Shown here piece by piece: positions 1 to 11,294 of a DNA stretch of 64,000 nt (position 1 is its first letter; the number at the start of each line of letters is the position of its first letter). This stretch comes from Kosakonia oryzae. Its GTDB lineage: Bacteria; Pseudomonadota; Gammaproteobacteria; Enterobacterales; Enterobacteriaceae. The notes beneath the pieces were generated by a model. The model made no database searches. It was given only the letters and a program-made list of their open reading frames with translations, and was not told the DNA's origin. The position numbers and the translations under genes are program-made. The stretch is from the NCBI RefSeq assembly GCF_001658025.2, contig NZ_CP014007.2:558001-622000 (forward strand), read 5' to 3'.

Positions 1-1
1 T

Positions 2-955
2 CGTGAACAGATCCTGAAAGTTCATATGCGTCGCGTACCGCTGTCGCCGGATATCGATGCCGCGATTATTGCGCGCGGTACGCCGGGCTTCTCGGGTGCC
101 GATCTGGCGAACCTGGTCAACGAAGCTGCTCTGTTTGCCGCTCGCGGTAACAAACGCGTGGTTTCGATGGTCGAGTTTGAAAAAGCCAAAGACAAAATCA
201 TGATGGGTGCGGAACGCCGCTCCATGGTGATGACGGAAGCGCAGAAAGAGTCCACGGCCTATCACGAAGCAGGTCATGCGATTATCGGCCGTCTGGTGCC
301 GGAACACGATCCGGTGCATAAAGTGACGATTATCCCGCGCGGTCGCGCATTGGGTGTGACGTTCTTCTTGCCGGAAGGTGATGCGATTAGCGCCAGCCGT
401 CAGAAACTGGAAAGCCAGATCTCAACGCTGTACGGTGGCCGCCTGGCTGAAGAGATTATCTACGGTGTTGAACATGTTTCTACCGGTGCGTCCAACGATA
501 TTAAAGTTGCGACTAACCTGGCGCGTAACATGGTTACCCAGTGGGGTTTTTCTGACAAACTCGGTCCGTTGCTCTACGCCGAAGAAGAGGGTGAGGTTTT
601 CCTTGGACGTTCTGTAGCGAAAGCGAAACATATGTCCGATGAAACCGCGCGTATTATCGACCAGGAAGTGAAAGCGTTGATCGAACGTAACTACGATCGC
701 GCACGCCAGATCCTGAACGATAACATGGATATTCTGCATGCAATGAAGGATGCTCTGATGAAATATGAGACCATCGATGCACCGCAGATTGATGACCTGA
801 TGGCGCGCCGTGAGGTACGTCCACCGGCAGGTTGGGAAGATCCTGGCGCGAACAACTCTGACAACAATGGTACTCCGCGTGCGCCGCGTCCGGTTGATGA
901 ACCGCGTACGCCGAACCCGGGCAATACCATGTCTGAGCAACTGGGCGATAAATAA
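2..955 (+). CDS. ftsH: FtsH, membrane-anchored ATP-dependent zinc metalloprotease (C-terminal part)
   Basis: The gene enters from the left edge already in frame, so only about the last 317 of roughly 645 residues are present; the membrane segments and AAA Walker motifs lie outside. What remains is the end of the AAA module and the whole peptidase domain. The zinc motif HEAGH is encoded at 263-277, and the third ligand is expected in the ASNDI motif about 80 residues later. FtsH is a hexameric inner-membrane protease known to degrade LpxC, sigma-32 and unassembled SecY. The tail is low-complexity, rich in Pro, Arg and Asn, as in enterobacterial FtsH. folP follows after 97 nt. Confidence 0.98.
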   Translation, partial: REQILKVHMRRVPLSPDIDAAIIARGTPGFSGADLANLVNEAALFAARGNKRVVSMVEFEKAKDKIMMGAERRSMVMTEAQKESTAYHEAGHAIIGRLVPEHDPVHKVTIIPRGRALGVTFFLPEGDAISASRQKLESQISTLYGGRLAEEIIYGVEHVSTGASNDIKVATNLARNMVTQWGFSDKLGPLLYAEEEGEVFLGRSVAKAKHMSDETARIIDQEVKALIERNYDRARQILNDNMDILHAMKDALMKYETIDAPQIDDLMARREVRPPAGWEDPGANNSDNNGTPRAPRPVDEPRTPNPGNTMSEQLGDK

Positions 956-983
956 GGTATCCGTTGCTGGACCTGTTCTAACT

Positions 984-1013
984 GAAAACCCTGGGGCATG
1001 CTCCGGGGTTTTC
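984..1013 (+). terminator. Hairpin with T-rich tail between ftsH and folP
   Basis: A GC-rich inverted repeat (AAAACCC...GGGGTTTT) is followed by TCTTTATT. It resembles an intrinsic terminator or attenuator after ftsH. folP lies only 40 nt beyond, so it probably gives partial termination. Confidence 0.6.
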
Positions 1014-1052
1014 TTTATTGTATTAACCGCAACAACTCAGGGACTTTAAGTC

Positions 1053-1901
1053 ATGAAACTCGACGCCCAGGGCACTATACTCGAGCTCTCCCACCCGCAT
1101 GTGATGGGGATCCTCAACGTTACGCCGGACTCATTTTCCGATGGTGGCGCGCACAATACGTTAGTTGAGGCAGTTAAACATGCCAATTTGATGATCAACG
1201 CCGGGGCGACAATTGTTGATATTGGCGGGGAGTCCACAAGGCCGGGCGCGGCAGAAGTTAGCGTTGAAGAGGAACTGGAACGAGTAATCCCTGTGGTTGA
1301 GGCGATAGCCCAGCGTTTTGAGGTCTGGATCTCTGTCGATACGTCGAAGCCTGAAGTTATTCGAGAATCCGCACGAGCAGGCGCACATATTATTAATGAT
1401 ATCCGCTCGTTAACGGAGCCGGGTGCGATAGACGCTGCCGCTGAGACCGGTTTACCGGTATGCCTGATGCATATGCAGGGACAACCAAAAACAATGCAAG
1501 AAGCGCCGAAGTACGACGATGTGTTTGCTGATGTAGATCGCTTCTTTGCCGAACATATTGCCCGTTGCGAAAAGGCCGGTATCGCAAAAGAGAAATTGAT
1601 ACTCGACCCGGGATTCGGTTTCGGTAAGAATCTCTCGCACAATTATGCGCTGCTGTCCCGTCTGGCGGAATTTCATCACTTTGGGTTGCCGCTGCTGGTT
1701 GGGATGTCACGTAAATCTATGGTCGGACAACTGCTCAATGTCGGTCCTTCTGAGCGTTTAAGTGGGAGTCTTGCGTGTGCGGTGATTGCAGCAATGCAGG
1801 GCGCGCAGATTATTCGAGTTCACGATGTAAAAGAAACGGTAGAAGCTATGCGGGTGGTTGAAGCCACGCTGTCAGCGAAGGAAAATAAACGCTATGAGTA
1901 A
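1053..1901 (+). CDS. folP: Dihydropteroate synthase
   Basis: FolP condenses 6-hydroxymethyl-7,8-dihydropterin diphosphate with p-aminobenzoate to give dihydropteroate in folate synthesis; it is the sulfonamide target. The protein has 282 residues, the usual length. The first family signature ([14 protein letters not shown]) is at about residues 19-32, and the second conserved segment (DPGFGFGK) is near residue 190. The TIM-barrel pattern is intact with no visible lesion. The stop codon overlaps the start of glmM by 8 nt, the conserved enterobacterial folP-glmM coupling. Confidence 0.98.
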   Translation: MKLDAQGTILELSHPHVMGILNVTPDSFSDGGAHNTLVEAVKHANLMINAGATIVDIGGESTRPGAAEVSVEEELERVIPVVEAIAQRFEVWISVDTSKPEVIRESARAGAHIINDIRSLTEPGAIDAAAETGLPVCLMHMQGQPKTMQEAPKYDDVFADVDRFFAEHIARCEKAGIAKEKLILDPGFGFGKNLSHNYALLSRLAEFHHFGLPLLVGMSRKSMVGQLLNVGPSERLSGSLACAVIAAMQGAQIIRVHDVKETVEAMRVVEATLSAKENKRYE

Positions 1902-3231
1902 TCGTAAATATTTTGGCACCGATGGCATTCGTGGCCGGGTAGGCGACGCACCGATCACCCCGGATTTTGTTCTCAAGCTGGGTTGGGCCGCCGGAAAAGT
2001 ACTGGCACGCCACGGTTCACGGAAGATTATTATCGGTAAGGACACCCGTATTTCCGGTTATATGCTGGAATCTGCTCTTGAAGCCGGGCTGGCGGCGGCG
2101 GGGTTGTCCGCTTCCTTCACTGGCCCGATGCCGACACCGGCTGTTGCCTATCTGACTCGTACTTTTCGTGCTGAAGCAGGTATTGTTATTTCCGCATCGC
2201 ATAACCCGTTTTATGACAACGGCATCAAGTTCTTCTCAATCGATGGCACTAAATTGCCTGATGCAGTTGAAGAGGCGATTGAAGCAGAAATGGAGAAAGA
2301 ACTGACCTGCGTCGATTCCGCTGAACTGGGTAAAGCAAGCCGCATCGTTGATGCTGCTGGACGTTACATTGAATTCTGCAAAGCCACATTCCCCAATGAA
2401 CTGAGCCTGAACGAGCTAAAAATCGTAGTCGATTGCGCTAACGGGGCAACTTACCACATCGCACCGAATGTGTTCCGCGAGTTGGGTGCGAAAGTCATTG
2501 CCATAGGGTGTGAGCCTGACGGCGTGAATATCAATGAAAAATGCGGCGCTACGGATGTCAGAGCATTGCAGCAACGCGTTCTGGCAGAGAAAGCGGATCT
2601 TGGCATTGCTTTTGATGGCGATGGCGATCGGGTCATCATGGTGGACCATGAAGGTAACAAAGTAGATGGCGACCAGATCATGTACATCATTGCGCGCGAA
2701 GGTTTGCGTCAGGGGCAATTGCGTGGCGGCGCTGTCGGCACGCTGATGAGCAATATGGGGCTGGAACTGGCACTCAAGCAATTGGGCATTCCTTTTGCTC
2801 GTGCCAAAGTAGGCGATCGCTATGTCCTGGAAAAAATGCAGGAAAAAGGCTGGCGCATTGGTGCCGAGAACTCTGGCCATGTGATTCTGCTGGACAAAAC
2901 GACGACCGGCGATGGTATCGTTGCTGGTTTGCAAGTTGTGGCAGCAATGGTACGCAACCATATGTCGCTGCATGATTTATGTAGCGGTATGAAGATGTTC
3001 CCGCAGGTGCTTGTCAACGTGCGCTTTACGGCTGGCAAAGGTGATCCTCTGGAAGATGAGCATGTAAAAACGACGACGGCTGAGGTGGAAGCGACTCTGG
3101 GCAATCGTGGGCGCGTGCTGTTGCGTAAGTCGGGAACCGAGCCGTTAATCCGTGTGATGGTGGAAGGCGAAGACGAAGCTCAGGTGACGGCGATGGCAAA
3201 TCGCATTGCCGACGCGGTGAAAGCCGTATAA
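1894..3231 (+). CDS. glmM: Phosphoglucosamine mutase
   Basis: GlmM converts glucosamine 6-phosphate to glucosamine 1-phosphate, supplying UDP-GlcNAc for peptidoglycan and LPS. I chose the ATG at 1894, giving 445 residues starting [11 protein letters not shown], over a longer reading frame opening at 1858, because 1894 matches the family start. The phosphorylated serine is S102 in the motif SASHNP. The metal loop DGDGDR and the C-terminal phosphate-binding motif [12 protein letters not shown] are intact. It overlaps folP by 8 nt and is probably translationally coupled to it. A hairpin (GGCGGC/GCTGCC, about 3249-3273) follows the stop. Confidence 0.98.
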   Translation: MSNRKYFGTDGIRGRVGDAPITPDFVLKLGWAAGKVLARHGSRKIIIGKDTRISGYMLESALEAGLAAAGLSASFTGPMPTPAVAYLTRTFRAEAGIVISASHNPFYDNGIKFFSIDGTKLPDAVEEAIEAEMEKELTCVDSAELGKASRIVDAAGRYIEFCKATFPNELSLNELKIVVDCANGATYHIAPNVFRELGAKVIAIGCEPDGVNINEKCGATDVRALQQRVLAEKADLGIAFDGDGDRVIMVDHEGNKVDGDQIMYIIAREGLRQGQLRGGAVGTLMSNMGLELALKQLGIPFARAKVGDRYVLEKMQEKGWRIGAENSGHVILLDKTTTGDGIVAGLQVVAAMVRNHMSLHDLCSGMKMFPQVLVNVRFTAGKGDPLEDEHVKTTTAEVEATLGNRGRVLLRKSGTEPLIRVMVEGEDEAQVTAMANRIADAVKAV

Positions 3232-3457
3232 TGGCGTGATAAGTGCTTAAAAAGGCGGCTATTGCTGCCTTTTAACGGGACGGAAGTTGTAGTTTTGCTG
3301 TTTTTTTCCGCACTTGATAAAATGCACTGAAATTGCCCTTGCGAAGGTCATTCGCTTTGGTTAGTATTCACACCCGCTTCAGTGGGAAAGCAGAAAACGC
3401 CCCACTTTTATTGGTTGAAGCATTTGCTGCGGCAATACCGCAAGGAACAGGTTGATT

Positions 3458-3790
3458 ATGTACGAAGCTCTTTTAGTTGTTTTCCTTATTGTGGCACTGG
3501 CGCTTGTTGCCATGATTATGCTGCAGCAAGGTAAAGGCGCTGATATGGGAGCCTCCTTTGGCGCTGGCGCGTCTGGCACGTTGTTCGGTTCAAGTGGTTC
3601 TGGGAACTTCATGACTCGCACGACAGGTGTACTGGCAACCCTGTTTTTTATCATCAGCCTTGTGCTGGGTAACGTTAACAGCAATAAAACCAATAAAGGA
3701 AGCGAGTGGGAAAATCTGAGTGCACCGGCGAAGAGTGAACAAACTCAGCCTGCAGCGCCGGCGCAGCCGACCAGCGATATCCCACACTAA
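3458..3790 (+). CDS. secG: SecG, protein-export translocase subunit
   Basis: SecG is the small accessory subunit of the SecYEG channel. The ATG at 3458 gives 110 residues starting MYEALLVVFLIV, preceded by an AAGGAACAGG ribosome binding site; a TTG two codons upstream is not needed. Two hydrophobic segments (about residues 2-20 and 52-72) flank a Gly/Ser-rich loop (GADMGASFGAGAS), and the hydrophilic tail is typical. The stop is 9 nt before tRNA-Leu, so the tRNA is probably also processed from a secG transcript. Confidence 0.97.
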   Translation: MYEALLVVFLIVALALVAMIMLQQGKGADMGASFGAGASGTLFGSSGSGNFMTRTTGVLATLFFIISLVLGNVNSNKTNKGSEWENLSAPAKSEQTQPAAPAQPTSDIPH

Positions 3791-3799
3791 GTAAGTCGT

Positions 3800-3886
3800 G
3801 CCGAGGTGGTGGAATTGGTAGACACGCTACCTTGAGGTGGTAGTGCCCGATTGGGCTTACGGGTTCAAGTCCCGTCCTCGGTACCA
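3800..3886 (+). tRNA. leuU: tRNA-Leu (anticodon GAG)
   Basis: An 87-nt class II tRNA with an extended variable arm. The acceptor strand GCCGAGG pairs with CCTCGGT (one G-T wobble), the CCA end is encoded, and the T-loop GTTCAAG is present. The anticodon stem CTACC/GGTAG closes the loop TTGAGGT, so the anticodon is GAG. The sequence agrees with E. coli leuU as I recall it. Its last 18 nt recur at 5641-5659. Confidence 0.98.
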
Positions 3887-3895
3887 ATATTCCAG

Positions 3896-3926
3896 AAAAA
3901 AGACATCGTAAGATGTCTTTTTTTTC
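3896..3926 (+). terminator. Intrinsic terminator after secG-leuU
   Basis: Perfect stem AAAAGACATC / GATGTCTTTT with a GTAA loop, followed by a run of T. It ends the secG-leuU transcription unit. Confidence 0.9.
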
Positions 3927-3952
3927 GTCTGTAATCCAGAAAACCAGACAAT

Positions 3953-3980
3953 AAAAAAGACGCCTGATGGCGTCTTTTTT
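3953..3980 (-). terminator. Terminator of argG
   Basis: The inverted repeat AAAAAAGACGCC...GGCGTCTTTTTT lies 13 nt beyond the argG stop on the minus strand. Runs of A and T flank both sides, so it can work in both directions between convergent leuU and argG. Confidence 0.88.
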
Positions 3981-3993
3981 AATCTGTCAGCGA

Positions 3994-5394
<1,401 letters not shown>

Positions 5395-5421
5395 CTATTT
5401 ACCACTCATTTTGAAAATCTC

Positions 5422-5460
5422 AGTGAATGGTTATGCAAAATAAATGAGTTTTCATTTAAT
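5422..5460 (-). promoter_or_regulatory. Two tandem ARG boxes (ArgR operator) upstream of argG
   Basis: Two imperfect 18-bp palindromes, 5422-5439 (TGAAT-GGTT-ATGCA core) and 5443-5460 (TGAGT-TTT-CATTT core), are separated by 3 bp. That 18+3 bp arrangement is the classic ArgR-hexamer operator. Exact half-site boundaries are my reading against the TGAATwwwwATTCA consensus. Confidence 0.72.
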
Positions 5461-5640
5461 CATCTTTTGGCGATGACCGGAAGAGAAGAGTGCAATTTTC
5501 ATCGGAATTATTGGTATGAGACATCTTTTATACAGGCATAATATGCCACAATAAAATGCATAGTCGGCAGTGCGCCGGATGCAGGTAACATACGGTTGAC
5601 AGATAGCTATATTTATCAATATAATGTAGGCCGATTTTAC
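5461..5640. other. AT-rich gap without a recognisable gene
   Basis: This lies in the roughly 375-nt space between argG and metY, where E. coli K-12 carries opgE/yhbX. I see no credible reading frame. A frame on the minus strand through here runs across the metY tRNA and resembles nothing. The segment ends in the tRNA-Leu 3' fragment. Confidence 0.6.
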
Positions 5641-5659
5641 GTCCCGTCTTCGGTACCAA
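5641..5659 (+). repeat. Partial copy of the tRNA-Leu(GAG) 3' end
   Basis: These 19 nt match leuU 3869-3887 at 18 positions (C-to-T at the ninth base), including the T-stem end, the acceptor 3' strand and CCA. No 5' tRNA part is present, so it is not a tRNA gene. Such 3'-end duplications are typical of attachment sites left by integrases that use tRNA genes. Confidence 0.75.
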
Positions 5660-5716
5660 ATCCCAGCATTATTTGCAAATTCACGCTCAACCGAGTAGAA
5701 TTTGCCACGTTTCAGG

Positions 5717-5793
<77 letters not shown>

Positions 5794-5915
5794 CTTTCCC
5801 TAAGTGTTTTTTTTCAAATATACTATGAAGACTTAACGCCTTCGTAGCTGGATTTGAGAAAATACTCACGGAAGGTTCTCCAGGCCGCAGTTGCGGCTAT
5901 AGGGTTCAGTTATTT

Positions 5916-5942
5916 AAAGCCCCGATTTATCGGGGTTTTTTG
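5916..5942 (+). terminator. Terminator in the rimP leader, after metY
   Basis: The hairpin AAGCCCCG-ATTTAT-CGGGGTT followed by T6 lies between metY and rimP. It probably separates tRNA processing from the downstream operon with partial read-through, as described for the E. coli nusA operon leader. Confidence 0.85.
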
Positions 5943-6000
5943 TTATCTGAGTACGAAATAACTGGGCTATACGCCCTTTTTTTATGTCTTGGGGGTGGAC

Positions 6001-6453
6001 TTGTCCACATTAGAGCAAAAATTAACAGAGATGATTACGGCACCGGTTGAAGCACTGGGCTATGAACTGGTCGGTATCGAATTTGTGCGTGGTCGCACAT
6101 CTACGCTGCGCATCTATATTGATAGTGAAGATGGCATCAATGTTGATGATTGCGCTGATGTCAGCCACCAGGTCAGTGCGGTACTGGATGTTGAAGATCC
6201 GATTACCGTTGCTTACAACCTGGAAGTTTCCTCACCAGGTCTTGAGCGTCCTTTGTTTACGGCTGAGCACTACGCGCGCTTTAAGGGCGACGAAGTCACG
6301 CTGGTGCTGCGTATGGCGGTGCAAAACCGCCGTAAATGGCAGGGCATCATTAAAGATGTCGATGGCGAGATGATCACCGTTACGGTCGAAGGTAAAGATG
6401 AAGTGTTCGCATTGAGTAATATTCAGAAAGCGAACCTGGTCCCCCACTTTTAA
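6001..6453 (+). CDS. rimP: Ribosome maturation factor RimP
   Basis: RimP assists late maturation of the 30S subunit. The start is a TTG at 6001 giving 150 residues (MSTLEQKL), with the strong Shine-Dalgarno GGGGGTGG directly upstream. An in-frame TTG at 5989 would lie within that Shine-Dalgarno and is rejected. The N-terminal alpha/beta domain and C-terminal SH3-like domain ([15 protein letters not shown]) are both present. nusA starts 28 nt downstream. Confidence 0.96.
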   Translation: MSTLEQKLTEMITAPVEALGYELVGIEFVRGRTSTLRIYIDSEDGINVDDCADVSHQVSAVLDVEDPITVAYNLEVSSPGLERPLFTAEHYARFKGDEVTLVLRMAVQNRRKWQGIIKDVDGEMITVTVEGKDEVFALSNIQKANLVPHF

Positions 6454-6481
6454 CAGTCTGGATTGAGGTGAAAGGCCCCCG

Positions 6482-7969
6482 ATGAACAAAGAAATTTTGG
6501 CTGTTGTTGAAGCTGTTTCTAACGAAAAGTCGCTTCCGCGTGAAAAAATCTTTGAAGCGCTGGAAAGTGCTCTGGCTACAGCAACCAAGAAAAAATATGA
6601 ACAAGAGATCGATGTACGCGTAAGCATCGACCGTAAAAGTGGTGATTTCGATACTTTCCGTCGCTGGATGGTGGTTGAAGAGGTAACGCAACCGACGCGT
6701 GAAATCACGCTTGAAGCGGCGCGCTACGAGGACGAAAGTCTGAATGTCGGCGATTACGTCGAAGATCAGATTGAATCCGTGACCTTTGACCGTATCACCA
6801 CGCAAACTGCGAAGCAGGTTATCGTGCAGAAAGTGCGTGAAGCTGAGCGTGCGATGGTGGTCGATCAGTTCCGCGAACACGAAGGCGAAATCATCACTGG
6901 CGTGGTGAAGAAAGTTAACCGCGATAACATTACTCTTGACCTCGGTAGCAATGCTGAAGCGGTGATCCTGCGTGAAGATATGCTGCCGCGTGAAAACTTC
7001 CGTCCGGGCGACCGCATCCGTGGCGTGCTGTACGCAGTGCGTCCTGAAGCGCGCGGTGCTCAACTGTTCGTCACGCGTTCCAAACCGGAAATGCTGATCG
7101 AATTGTTCCGCATCGAAGTGCCGGAAATTGGCGAAGAAGTGATTGAGATTAAAGCCGCAGCCCGCGATCCGGGTTCACGCGCCAAAATCGCTGTGAAGAC
7201 CAACGATAAGCGTATCGATCCGGTCGGTGCTTGCGTTGGTATGCGTGGCGCGCGCGTTCAGGCGGTTTCAACCGAGCTGGGCGGCGAGCGTATCGATATC
7301 GTGCTGTGGGACGACAACCCGGCTCAGTTCGTGATCAACGCGATGGCGCCGGCAGATGTTGCTTCTATCGTTGTGGATGAAGACAAGCACACCATGGATA
7401 TCGCCGTTGAGGCGGGTAACCTGGCGCAAGCTATCGGCCGTAATGGTCAGAACGTGCGTCTTGCGTCTCAGCTGAGCGGCTGGGAACTCAACGTTATGAC
7501 CGTTGAAGATCTGCAGTCCAAGCATCAGGCTGAAGCGCATGCAGCAATTGATACCTTCACCCGTTATCTGGACATTGACGAAGATTTCGCTACCGTCCTG
7601 GTCGAAGAAGGTTTCTCTACGCTGGAAGAACTGGCCTATGTGCCAATTAAAGAGCTGCTGGAAATCGACGGTCTGGATGAAGACACCGTTGAAGCTCTGC
7701 GCGATCGTGCGAAAAATGCCCTGACCACTCTGGCTCTGGCGCAGGAAGAGAGTCTCGGCAATAAAGAGCCGGCTGAAGACCTGCTGAATCTGGAAGGTCT
7801 GGATCGCGCATTGGCTTTCAAACTGGCTGCTCGTGGTGTTTGTACGCTTGAAGACCTCGCCGAGCAAGGCGTGGATGACCTGAGTGATATCGAAGGGTTA
7901 ACCGACGAGAAAGCAGGTGAGCTCATCATGGCCGCACGTAATATTTGCTGGTTTGGTGACGAAGCGTAA
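6482..7969 (+). CDS. nusA: Transcription elongation/termination factor NusA
   Basis: 495 residues, the E. coli length. In order it has the N-terminal RNA-polymerase-binding domain (about 1-125), an S1 domain (about 135-200), two KH domains (about 200-345, including [13 protein letters not shown] and [13 protein letters not shown]), and two acidic repeats (about 360-495) that bind polymerase alpha-CTD and lambda N. NusA modulates pausing, intrinsic termination and antitermination. It lies between rimP and infB with 28- and 24-nt gaps. Confidence 0.98.
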   Translation: MNKEILAVVEAVSNEKSLPREKIFEALESALATATKKKYEQEIDVRVSIDRKSGDFDTFRRWMVVEEVTQPTREITLEAARYEDESLNVGDYVEDQIESVTFDRITTQTAKQVIVQKVREAERAMVVDQFREHEGEIITGVVKKVNRDNITLDLGSNAEAVILREDMLPRENFRPGDRIRGVLYAVRPEARGAQLFVTRSKPEMLIELFRIEVPEIGEEVIEIKAAARDPGSRAKIAVKTNDKRIDPVGACVGMRGARVQAVSTELGGERIDIVLWDDNPAQFVINAMAPADVASIVVDEDKHTMDIAVEAGNLAQAIGRNGQNVRLASQLSGWELNVMTVEDLQSKHQAEAHAAIDTFTRYLDIDEDFATVLVEEGFSTLEELAYVPIKELLEIDGLDEDTVEALRDRAKNALTTLALAQEESLGNKEPAEDLLNLEGLDRALAFKLAARGVCTLEDLAEQGVDDLSDIEGLTDEKAGELIMAARNICWFGDEA

Positions 7970-7993
7970 TAAACTGTAGCAGGAAGGAACAGC

Positions 7994-10705
7994 ATGACAG
8001 ATGTAACCGTAAAAACGCTGGCCGCTGAGATTCAGACCTCCGTGGACCGCCTGGTACAGCAATTTGCTGATGCAGGGATCCGCAAGTCCGCTGAAGACTC
8101 AGTGACGGCACAAGAAAAGCAGACGCTTCTGGCGCACCTGAACCGTGAACACGGTTCGTCGCCTGATAAGCTGACGCTGCAGCGCAAAACGCGCAGCACA
8201 TTAAGTATCCAGGGCACCGGTGGTAAAAGTAAATCGGTGCAGATCGAAGTCCGTAAAAAACGCACCTTTGTAAAACGCGATCCACAAGAGGCTGAACGTC
8301 TCGCTGCGGAAGAAGAGGCGATGCGTGAAGCGGAAGAGAAGGCCCGTCGTGAAGCAGAGGAAGCCGCTGAGCGCGAAGCCGAGGAAAAAGCAAAGCGTGA
8401 GGCCGAAAGTCGCCTGAAACGTGAAGCTGAAGAAAAAGCTAAACGCGAACATGCTGAAAATGCAAAACGCGAGGCTGCGGAAAATAGCAAAGTGAGCAAC
8501 CAACAATCTGACGAAATGACCAGGGCAGCCCAGACGGAGAAAGCCCGTCGCGAAGCTGAAGCGCAAGAACTCAAGCGCAAAGCGGAAGAAGAGGCTCGCC
8601 GCAAACTGGAAGAAAATGCGCGCCGCGTAGCGGAAGAAGCTCGTCGTATGGCGGAACAAAATGAAAATGGCTGGGCAGCCAGCAGCGATGAAGAAGAGAC
8701 TATCGGCGATTATCACGTAACCACTTCGCAGCATGCGCGCCAGGCGGAAGATGACAACGACCGTGAAGTTGAAGGTGGTCGAGGTCGTACCCGCACTGCT
8801 AAAGCGGCGCGTCCGAAGAAAGGTAACAAACACGCTGAAAGCAAAGCTGACCGTGAAGAAGCGCGTGCAGCAGTTCGCGGTGGCAAAGGTGGCCGTCAGC
8901 GTAAAGGTTCCACTCTGCAGCAGGGCTTCCAGAAGCCAGCGCAGGCAGTTAACCGTGACGTGGTAATTGGCGAAACCCTCACCGTCGGCGAACTGGCGAA
9001 CAAGATGGCCGTTAAAGGCTCTCAGGTCATCAAAGCCATGATGAAACTGGGTGCGATGGCAACCATCAACCAGGTTATCGACCAGGAAACCGCGCAGCTT
9101 GTTGCTGAAGAAATGGGCCACAAAGTTATCCTGCGTCGTGAAAACGAGCTGGAAGAAGCGGTAATGAGCGACCGTGATACTGGTGCAGCGGCTGAACCTC
9201 GCGCACCGGTCGTGACCATCATGGGTCACGTTGACCACGGTAAAACCTCTCTGCTGGACTACATTCGTTCGACGAAAGTGGCCTCCGGCGAAGCGGGCGG
9301 CATTACTCAGCACATTGGTGCATACCACGTTGAAACCGACAACGGCATGATCACCTTCCTGGATACCCCTGGCCACGCTGCGTTTACCGCAATGCGTGCT
9401 CGTGGTGCTCAGGCAACGGATATCGTTGTTCTGGTTGTTGCTGCCGACGACGGCGTCATGCCGCAAACCATCGAAGCTATCCAGCATGCGAAAGCAGCGC
9501 AGGTGCCGGTGGTGGTTGCAGTGAACAAGATTGATAAACCTGAAGCCGATCCGGATCGCGTTAAAAATGAACTGGCTCAGTACGGAATCATTCCGGAAGA
9601 GTGGGGCGGCGAAAGCCAGTTCGTACACGTTTCCGCGAAAGCCGGTACAGGTATCGACGACCTGCTTGATGCAATTCTGCTGCAGGCCGAAGTCCTGGAA
9701 CTGAAAGCTATCCGTAAAGGTATGGCGAGCGGTGTCGTTATCGAATCCTTCCTGGATAAAGGCCGTGGTCCGGTGGCTTCCGTTCTGGTTCGCGAAGGGA
9801 CGCTGCATAAAGGCGACATCGTTCTGTGCGGCTTCGAATACGGTCGTGTGCGTGCGATGCGTGACGAGCTGGGCCGTGAAGTTACTGAAGCGGGTCCGTC
9901 TATTCCGGTGGAAATCCTCGGTCTTTCCGGCGTTCCGGCTGCAGGCGATGAAGCAACCGTAGTGCGTGACGAGAAGAAAGCGCGTGAAGTTGCGCTGTAT
10001 CGTCAGGGCAAATTCCGTGAAGTTAAACTGGCGCGTCAGCAGAAATCCAAACTGGAAAACATGTTTGCCAACATGACTGAAGGCGAAGTTCACGAAGTGA
10101 ACATCGTACTGAAGGCTGATGTTCAGGGCTCTGTAGAAGCGATCTCCGATTCTCTGCTGAAACTCTCTACTGAAGAAGTGAAAGTGAAGATCGTGGGTTC
10201 CGGCGTAGGTGGTATCACCGAAACCGATGCGACTCTGGCTGCTGCGTCCAACGCTATTCTGGTTGGCTTTAACGTTCGTGCTGATGCCTCTGCGCGTCGT
10301 GTGATCGAAGCCGAAGGCCTGGATCTGCGTTACTACTCGGTCATCTATAACCTGATCGACGAAGTGAAAGCAGCGATGAGCGGTATGCTCTCTCCGGAAC
10401 TGAAACAGCAGATCATCGGTCTGGCGGAAGTTCGTGATGTGTTCAAATCACCGAAATTCGGCGCGATCGCAGGCTGTATGGTTACTGAAGGTGTGGTTAA
10501 ACGTCACAACCCGATCCGTGTCCTGCGCGACAACGTGGTTATTTATGAAGGCGAGCTGGAATCCCTGCGTCGCTTCAAAGATGACGTTAACGAAGTCCGT
10601 AACGGCATGGAATGCGGTATTGGCGTGAAGAACTACAATGATGTGCGCACTGGCGATATGATCGAAGTGTTCGAAATTATCGAAATTCAGCGCACAATCG
10701 AATAA
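7994..10705 (+). CDS. infB: Translation initiation factor IF-2
   Basis: 903 residues, slightly longer than the 890 of E. coli; the extra length lies in the highly charged Ala/Glu/Lys/Arg-rich N-terminal region (about residues 95-225). The N-terminal IF2 domains are followed by the GTPase domain, with P-loop GHVDHGKT at about residue 410, DTPGHAAF and NKID motifs, and then the fMet-tRNA-binding C-terminal domains. IF-2 places initiator tRNA on the 30S subunit and promotes subunit joining. In-frame internal starts for shorter isoforms are conserved (8492, 8516). Confidence 0.98.
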   Translation: MTDVTVKTLAAEIQTSVDRLVQQFADAGIRKSAEDSVTAQEKQTLLAHLNREHGSSPDKLTLQRKTRSTLSIQGTGGKSKSVQIEVRKKRTFVKRDPQEAERLAAEEEAMREAEEKARREAEEAAEREAEEKAKREAESRLKREAEEKAKREHAENAKREAAENSKVSNQQSDEMTRAAQTEKARREAEAQELKRKAEEEARRKLEENARRVAEEARRMAEQNENGWAASSDEEETIGDYHVTTSQHARQAEDDNDREVEGGRGRTRTAKAARPKKGNKHAESKADREEARAAVRGGKGGRQRKGSTLQQGFQKPAQAVNRDVVIGETLTVGELANKMAVKGSQVIKAMMKLGAMATINQVIDQETAQLVAEEMGHKVILRRENELEEAVMSDRDTGAAAEPRAPVVTIMGHVDHGKTSLLDYIRSTKVASGEAGGITQHIGAYHVETDNGMITFLDTPGHAAFTAMRARGAQATDIVVLVVAADDGVMPQTIEAIQHAKAAQVPVVVAVNKIDKPEADPDRVKNELAQYGIIPEEWGGESQFVHVSAKAGTGIDDLLDAILLQAEVLELKAIRKGMASGVVIESFLDKGRGPVASVLVREGTLHKGDIVLCGFEYGRVRAMRDELGREVTEAGPSIPVEILGLSGVPAAGDEATVVRDEKKAREVALYRQGKFREVKLARQQKSKLENMFANMTEGEVHEVNIVLKADVQGSVEAISDSLLKLSTEEVKVKIVGSGVGGITETDATLAAASNAILVGFNVRADASARRVIEAEGLDLRYYSVIYNLIDEVKAAMSGMLSPELKQQIIGLAEVRDVFKSPKFGAIAGCMVTEGVVKRHNPIRVLRDNVVIYEGELESLRRFKDDVNEVRNGMECGIGVKNYNDVRTGDMIEVFEIIEIQRTIE
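8492..8518 (+). promoter_or_regulatory. Internal translation starts for IF2-beta (GTG) and IF2-gamma (ATG)
   Basis: The in-frame GTG at 8492 is followed by codons for SNQQ, the N-terminus I recall for E. coli IF2-beta, and an in-frame ATG follows at 8516, matching IF2-gamma. A GGAA motif lies upstream of the GTG. Conservation within an otherwise variable charged region suggests the isoforms are made here too. Confidence 0.65.
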
Positions 10706-10815
10706 TCCGCATCGCCTTTCGGTCTGCTGCGTTGGTGGCATGCGTAGCCCCTACAGAGTGGGGGCTCGGATTTGCCGCCCGGCTGCAACCCGCGTTCATC
10801 GTGGATACAAATATT

Positions 10816-10846
10816 GTAGGCCGGGTAAGCTAAGCGCCACCCGGCA
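10816..10846. repeat. REP (palindromic unit) element between infB and rbfA
   Basis: GTAGGCCGGGTAAGC and GCGCCACCCGGC form the typical REP/PU stem-loop. A separate hairpin (AGCCCC/GGGGCT, about 10747-10768) lies just upstream. REP elements stabilise upstream mRNA and can cause transcript polarity. Confidence 0.82.
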
Positions 10847-10853
10847 GAATATC

Positions 10854-10877
10854 AAAAGGGGCTACGGCCCCTTTTTA
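10854..10877 (+). terminator. Terminator-like hairpin directly before rbfA
   Basis: AAAAGGGGC-TACG-GCCCCTTTTT, a near-perfect stem with a 3' T run, ends about 15 nt before the rbfA ATG. It has the form of an intrinsic terminator, placed inside an operon of important genes. Confidence 0.7.
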
Positions 10878-10892
10878 GTCTGGAGAATTATT

Positions 10893-11294
10893 ATGGCGAA
10901 AGAATTTGGTCGCCCGCAGCGCGTAGCCCAGGAACTGCAAAAAGAAATTGCGATTATCCTGCAGCGTGAAATCAAAGATCCGCGACTGGGGATGATGACT
11001 ACCGTATCCGGTGTTGAAGTTTCCCGCGATCTGGCTTATGCCAAAGTGTTTGTCACCTTCCTTAACGATAAAGATGAAGCTTCTGTTAAAGCGGGCATCA
11101 AAGCGCTACAGGACGCTTCCGGTTTTATTCGTACCCTGGTGGGTAAAGCTATGCGTCTGCGTATCGTGCCGGAACTGACCTTCTTCTACGACAATTCGCT
11201 GGTGGAAGGGATGCGTATGTCCAACCTGGTGACCAGCGTGGTGAAGCACGATGACGAACGTCGTGTGAATCCGGACGACAGCAAGGAGGACTGA
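10893..11294 (+). CDS. rbfA: Ribosome-binding factor A
   Basis: RbfA binds the 30S subunit near helix 1 of 16S rRNA, helps late maturation and is needed for cold adaptation. The ATG at 10893 gives 133 residues starting [13 protein letters not shown]; the open frame extends back to 10740 but that stretch is REP and hairpin sequence. The KH-like fold region (residues about 5-105) is intact, with a charged, poorly ordered tail. TCTGGAG serves as ribosome binding site. The stop TGA shares one base with the truB ATG, so the two are coupled. Confidence 0.96.
   Translation: MAKEFGRPQRVAQELQKEIAIILQREIKDPRLGMMTTVSGVEVSRDLAYAKVFVTFLNDKDEASVKAGIKALQDASGFIRTLVGKAMRLRIVPELTFFYDNSLVEGMRMSNLVTSVVKHDDERRVNPDDSKED

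Noticed and set aside
8201-10093. 630-codon open frame on the minus strand
   Set aside because: It is antisense to infB, with the Phe/Arg/His-rich composition typical of frames opposite highly biased genes.
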